Assembly: GCF_016862175.1 (NCBI RefSeq)
Contig: NZ_BOML01000065.1
Coordinates: 1 to 64,000, forward strand
Direction of reading: 5' to 3'
Length of the DNA stretch: 64,000 nucleotides
Source: Paractinoplanes durhamensis
GTDB taxonomy: Bacteria > Actinomycetota > Actinomycetes > Mycobacteriales > Micromonosporaceae
In this document: positions 60,611 through 64,000 of the stretch, piece by piece
Position numbering within the stretch: the first letter of the stretch is position 1
Layout of the letters: each line of letters begins with the position of its first letter
Program-made: the position numbers and the translations under genes
Notes under the pieces: generated by a model
The model's input: only the letters and a program-made list of their open reading frames with translations
Told to the model about the DNA's origin: nothing
Databases searched by the model: none

Positions 60611-61330
60611 TCAGCTCCGCGCGAAGTCCCACACCGCCGGCAGCAGCAGCTCCGGCGACTCGATCTGGGGCAGGTGGCCGGTGCCGGGCAGGACCAGGAA
60701 CTCGGCGCCCGGGATGGACTCGGCGAAGGCACGGCCGTAGTGCACGTCGGCGATCCGGTCGGCCTCGCCCCACACGATCAGGGTCGGGTGGGTGATCTCG
60801 GCCAGGCGCGGCCGGAGGGACGGGTCGATCATGGACGGTTCACCGGCGTACACCTCAAGGGTTTTGCGGTTGCCCGCCATGATCTCCGGCCGGATGGTGG
60901 CCGGGTTGATCGCGAAGCGGGCCGGGTTGGCGTAGCTCAGCTCGGCGACCTGCGGAAACGTCAGGTTGAAGAAGTCGGCGACCGGGTGGCCGGGCACCTC
61001 GATGCCGACCGCGTCGACGATGACCACGGCGGACACCCGGCGCGGATGCAGCAGCGCGAGCTCGGCGGTGATCCAGCCGCCGATCGAGTTGCCCACCACG
61101 GTGACGTCGTCGAGATCGAGTTCGTCGAGCAGGTCGGCATACAGCGCCGCCAGCTCCCGGACGGTGGGCTTGTCCAGGGGCGTGCCGTCGAAGCCGGGGT
61201 GGGTCGGCGTGATCGCCCGGGCCGGGTGCGACGCGGCCAGCAGGTCGGCGAAGGCGGTGACCGAGGCCGGGCCGGCGCCGCCGTGCAGGAGCAGGAAGGG
61301 GCGGCCGTTGCCGCGTTCGGTGAAGAGCAT
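60611..61330 (-). CDS. Alpha/beta-hydrolase
   Basis: 239 residues. Oxyanion-hole HGGAG near residue 16-20, nucleophile Ser82 in GNSIGGW, an acid in WGEADRI and the catalytic His in GTGHLPQ. Size and cap region fit small esterases or lactonases of the haloperoxidase-like group. It is divergent from a MarR regulator and separated by a palindrome, so it is probably repressed by it. Confidence 0.9.
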   Translation of the reverse strand: MLFTERGNGRPFLLLHGGAGPASVTAFADLLAASHPARAITPTHPGFDGTPLDKPTVRELAALYADLLDELDLDDVTVVGNSIGGWITAELALLHPRRVSAVVIVDAVGIEVPGHPVADFFNLTFPQVAELSYANPARFAINPATIRPEIMAGNRKTLEVYAGEPSMIDPSLRPRLAEITHPTLIVWGEADRIADVHYGRAFAESIPGAEFLVLPGTGHLPQIESPELLLPAVWDFARS

Positions 61331-61342
61331 GCTCGTACGCTA

Positions 61343-61372
61343 TATCAACATGTTGATATCAACAAGCTGATA
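61343..61372. promoter_or_regulatory. MarR operator candidate
   Basis: Perfect 16-bp palindrome TATCAACATGTTGATA (61343-61358) directly followed by an overlapping imperfect copy TATCAACAAGCTGATA (61357-61372), between divergent hydrolase and MarR starts. Typical size and position for MarR control of both genes. Confidence 0.82.
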
Positions 61373-61384
61373 TAGGATCGGGGC

Positions 61385-61789
61385 ATGACTCGGCCCATCA
61401 CGCAGATCGGACTCGCCGTCAAGCGGCTGCAGCATCGCCATCACCGGGCGAGCGACGCCGCGCTCGCCGGCTTCGGCATCTCGCTGGTGCAGTGGGATGC
61501 GTTGCGGCACATCGCGGAGAACCCGGGCGCGTCGCTGCACGACCTGGCGCAGCTGACCTTCCAGAGCGACCAGGGGTTCGGCACGCTGGCCAACCGCATG
61601 GTCGAGCGGGGTTTCATCGAGCGCATCGCCGGCCCCGGGCGCGCCGTGCGGCACCAGCTCACCGAGCGCGGCGAGCAACTGCGGGCGGAGGGGCAGAAGG
61701 TGCTCGAAACGGTGGTGGCCGAGTCGTTCGCGCCGCTGAGTGCGGCAGAGCTGGCGACGTTCGACGCTCTGTTGCAGAAGCTGATCTGA
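61385..61789 (+). CDS. MarR-family transcriptional regulator
   Basis: 134 residues. Winged helix: VQWDALRHIAENPGASLHDLAQL as recognition region, SDQGFGTLANRMVERGFIERIAGPGRAVRHQLTERGEQL as wing, then a dimerisation helix. Divergent from the hydrolase gene with a 16-bp palindrome at the promoter, likely autorepressed. The ligand may be a substrate of that hydrolase. Confidence 0.92.
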   Translation: MTRPITQIGLAVKRLQHRHHRASDAALAGFGISLVQWDALRHIAENPGASLHDLAQLTFQSDQGFGTLANRMVERGFIERIAGPGRAVRHQLTERGEQLRAEGQKVLETVVAESFAPLSAAELATFDALLQKLI

Positions 61790-61850
61790 CACAGAGGGGG
61801 TGGGCGACGACGGAGCTGGTGGGTCTCGCGTCGCCGCCCGGCTCAATTAC

Positions 61851-62060
61851 TTACTTACTAGGGGCGGGCACGTCACACTTGATCTTCGGGTTGACGCCGA
61901 GCCAATTGAGCGGACCGGCCACGATGGTCACCATCACCGTGCCGGCCTCGGCGCAGCTGGTGGCACCGTCGTCCTTGAAGTAGCCACGTTCGTAGGCGGC
62001 GACACCGCCCAGGAGCAGCCAGATGATCAGAATTACGGCGCCGATCGAACCTGTGCGCAT
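61851..62060 (-). CDS. Small single-helix membrane protein
   Basis: 69 residues. One N-terminal hydrophobic helix (IGAVILIIWLLLGGVAAYERGYF) and a short outer tail with two Cys. ATG 62060 has GAGGAG 8 bases upstream; the frame to 62102 is not needed. Its TAA stop is followed shortly by further in-frame-shifted stops (TAAGTAAGTAA). Seen as a conserved small protein type in Micromonosporaceae as far as I can recall; function unknown. Confidence 0.7.
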   Translation of the reverse strand: MRTGSIGAVILIIWLLLGGVAAYERGYFKDDGATSCAEAGTVMVTIVAGPLNWLGVNPKIKCDVPAPSK

Positions 62061-62232
62061 CGGGGGTCTCCTCGGTAATGGGGATGCCCCGGGATACCCC
62101 ACCCGCTTCGATCTTTAAACGAACACCGCGGATAGTACGAGGCCGTGGGGCTCCCAACCGCACTCGCGCGAACCCGCCGCGGCGGCGGCCCGAGTGCAAC
62201 ACCGGGCCGTCGCGGGCTTCCGGCTGAAGCTG

Positions 62233-62276
62233 AGGGTTTGTCCTGCCGATCACGTGGGAGCGAGGGGACAAACCCT
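62233..62276 (-). terminator. Hairpin at the methyltransferase stop
   Basis: An 11-bp perfect stem AGGGTTTGTCC (62233-62243) with GGACAAACCCT (62266-62276), overlapping the TAG stop by two bases. Placed as a terminator for the minus-strand methyltransferase. The rest of 62061-62232 shows only small GC-rich repeats. Confidence 0.75.
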
Positions 62277-63099
62277 AGTCGGTGCGAATCGCCTGCAACG
62301 TGTAGGTGTGCGGCAGGCGGTCCGGGCGGTCGGTGAGCTGCCACTCGCCGTTGGGGAGCTTGTGCATCCGGCCCGGCATCGCCTCCCACGGCACCGACTG
62401 GTGCTCGACCAGCCCGGTCAGCGTCAGTCCGGCGTCGAGCAGCGCGGTGACGACCTCGCCGAGCCCGTGGTTCCAGGAGTGGGTCGTGTTGTGGGTGAAC
62501 GCCACATCCGTCTCCACATAGGTGCCCGGCTCGGTGAAGACCGTGGGTTCGTTCCGCTCGAAATACGGATAATTCACGATAAGGTCCGACCCGGGCACCT
62601 CTTCGTCGATAGCCCACAGCATCGGATGCCCCTCGCGGATGAACAGCCGCCCACCCGGCCGCAGCAACTCGGCCACCACCCGGGCCCAGCGCGCGACGTC
62701 GGGCAGCCAGCACAGCGCCCCGATCCCGGTGTAGACGAAGTCGTAGCCCGTGCCGGCCACCGCGACCGCCTCGTAGACGTCCGACTCGAGGAACCGCACG
62801 TCGGCCCCCGCCAGCTCCGCCACCCGGCGGGCCTCCGCCAGCGACTTTCCGGAAAAATCCAGCCCGGTCATCGTCGCGCCCAGCCGGGTCAGCGACACGG
62901 TGTCGGTGCCGATGTGACATTGCAGGTGGATCCCGCGCTGATGGGTTAGGGACCCCAGCAGCGGAAGATCGAACGTGACCGTCTCACTGAGAAACGACGG
63001 GTCGTCCGCGAACCGGGACACGGCATAACTAGGGGAAGCGGCGTGCGCGGGCGCGCGGTCATCCCAGTTGGCCCGATTGACGTCAAGATAGTCGCTCAC
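62275..63099 (-). CDS. Class I SAM-dependent methyltransferase
   Basis: 274 residues. SAM motif I is degenerate (LQCHIGTDTVSLTRLGA), followed by VTGLDFSGKSLAEAR-like TGLDFSGKSLAEARRVA, FLESDVYEAV and LLRPGGRLFIREGHPMLW. N-terminal DYLDVNRANWDDRAPAH is typical of this group. GTG 63099 is used since it begins the conserved YLDVNRANWD segment. Divergent from a ROK regulator. Substrate unknown. Confidence 0.88.
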   Translation of the reverse strand: MSDYLDVNRANWDDRAPAHAASPSYAVSRFADDPSFLSETVTFDLPLLGSLTHQRGIHLQCHIGTDTVSLTRLGATMTGLDFSGKSLAEARRVAELAGADVRFLESDVYEAVAVAGTGYDFVYTGIGALCWLPDVARWARVVAELLRPGGRLFIREGHPMLWAIDEEVPGSDLIVNYPYFERNEPTVFTEPGTYVETDVAFTHNTTHSWNHGLGEVVTALLDAGLTLTGLVEHQSVPWEAMPGRMHKLPNGEWQLTDRPDRLPHTYTLQAIRTD

Positions 63100-63181
63100 G
63101 AGGGCACCATAGACGCCACCAGGCCGAGTCCGCCGTACAGTTTCCGGCGGGGCAACGACAGCAACAGGGACGGGGTGCGGT

Positions 63182-64000
63182 TTGGAAAGCAGGCGAACGA
63201 CGGTGCGGGATGTGCGCCGTGCCAACCGGTCCAGCCTGCTGACCGACCTCTTCCACGGCGGGCTCCAGTCGAGGCAGCAGTTGGCCGGCACCACGGCGCT
63301 GAGCCAGGCGAGTGTCAGCAACCTGATCGGCGAGATGCTCGAGGAGGGCCTGGTCGAGGAGGCCGGCCTGGTCGGCTCGGACGGCGGCCGCCCGAGGGTG
63401 CTGCTGCGGGTCCGCCCCGGCTTCCGCTACCTGGTCGGCGCGGACGTGGCCGAGACCAAGATCCTGGTGGAGCTGTACGACCTGGCGATGACCCGCCTGG
63501 CCGCCGCCGAGTTCGACCACGACGACAACCCCGCGCAGGTGGCGGCTCTGCTGATCGAGGGCCTGAACGCGGTGATCACCGAGGCCGAGATCGAGCCGTC
63601 CCAGGTGCTGGGCTTCGGCGTGGGCGTCCCCGGCGTGGTCGACCAGGACGGCGTGGTCGACGCCCAGTCAACGGGCTGGGAGGCGGTCCCGCTGGGCACG
63701 ATGCTGCGCGCGGCGACCGACGTCCCGATCTTCGTGGAAAACGGCGCCAAGACGTTCGGTCAGGCCGAGATGTGGTTCGGCGCCGGCCGGGGAGCCCGCC
63801 ACGCGGTGATCATCATGATCGGCACCGGCGTGGGCGCCGCGGTGGTGATGGACGGCCGAGGTTATCGGGGCGCGAACAGCAACGCCGGCGAGTGGGGCCA
63901 CACGACGCTGGTCTACGACGGCAAGCTGTGCCGCTGCGGAGCAAAAGGTTGCCTGGAGGCCTACGTAGGCGCCGAAGGCATAACCCAGCGCCTCTCCGAG
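63182..64000 (+). CDS. ROK-family transcriptional regulator/sugar kinase-like (3' truncated by window)
   Basis: First 273 residues, open at the window end. From TTG 63182 the protein reads ESRRTTVRDVRRANRSSLL, a MarR-like winged helix (SRQQLAGTTALSQASVSNLIGEMLEEGLVEE), then the ROK sugar-binding fold (VGADVAETKILVELYD, GFGVGVPGVVD, MIGTGVGAAVVMDGRGYRGANSNAGEWGH). The ROK zinc motif CRCGAKGCLEAY is present. These repressors sense sugars or sugar phosphates. Divergent from the methyltransferase gene with an 82-bp gap. Confidence 0.92.
   Translation, partial: MESRRTTVRDVRRANRSSLLTDLFHGGLQSRQQLAGTTALSQASVSNLIGEMLEEGLVEEAGLVGSDGGRPRVLLRVRPGFRYLVGADVAETKILVELYDLAMTRLAAAEFDHDDNPAQVAALLIEGLNAVITEAEIEPSQVLGFGVGVPGVVDQDGVVDAQSTGWEAVPLGTMLRAATDVPIFVENGAKTFGQAEMWFGAGRGARHAVIIMIGTGVGAAVVMDGRGYRGANSNAGEWGHTTLVYDGKLCRCGAKGCLEAYVGAEGITQRLSE

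Overview
This window is very GC-rich DNA with dense, often overlapping genes. It carries an F420-type (deazaflavin) reductase family protein, ECF and LuxR-type regulators, a second gyrase-like topoisomerase pair and many GTG/TTG starts. Together these point to a filamentous actinomycete, most plausibly Micromonosporaceae (Actinoplanes-like). That placement is inferred from content and style, not from a marker gene.

Layout: (1) 1-13.1 kb, minus strand except two genes: a DUF5925-type AAA ATPase, a DDN-family reductase, a methyltransferase, then a tightly coupled four-gene operon of unknown function (SWIM/DUF5691 fusion, MoxR ATPase, DUF5682 protein, VWA protein). An NAD(P)-binding oxidoreductase, a glutathionyl-hydroquinone reductase and a Ca2+/H+ antiporter follow. 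(2) 13.1-21.7 kb: a small HTH protein behind a palindrome-rich AT island, then a carbohydrate island. In it a LacI repressor and two secreted proteins with nearly identical discoidin-type domains are flanked by four copies of one 14-bp palindrome. The larger enzyme has a GH16-like module lacking its acid/base glutamate plus an intact-looking TIM-barrel glycosidase. DUF305, coiled-coil and DUF3800-like genes lie between. (3) 22-32.8 kb: MFS exporter and divergent XRE regulator, a YCII/DGPF protein with its ECF42-type sigma factor, a two-component system with a lipoprotein, a DUF5995 protein, and a large LuxR-family ATPase divergent from a class III nucleotide cyclase. (4) 33-38.9 kb: parE and parC; parC is interrupted by a 429-residue intein placed directly after the catalytic tyrosine. 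(5) 38.9-48 kb: response regulators, a NarL-type two-component pair, several small membrane or barrel proteins, and a trypsin-NACHT-HEAT protein that looks like a STAND-type conflict/immunity protein. (6) 48-60.1 kb: an exopolysaccharide locus with one GT2, four GT4, a flippase, a large polytopic DUF2206-like protein, a NodB deacetylase and a PslG-like glycosidase next door. (7) 60.3-64 kb: a structured leader region, an alpha/beta hydrolase divergent from a MarR regulator, a small membrane protein, a methyltransferase, and a ROK regulator cut by the window end.

How parts fit: in the LacI island the repressor probably controls itself and both secreted carbohydrate proteins through the palindromes, perhaps by looping. 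In the EPS locus most stops overlap the next start by 4 bp, so lipid-linked synthesis, export, deacetylation and trimming are probably made together. The best candidates for poorly described biology are the SWIM-DUF5691/MoxR/DUF5682/VWA operon, the trypsin-NACHT region, the ParC intein and the structured leader before the EPS operon.
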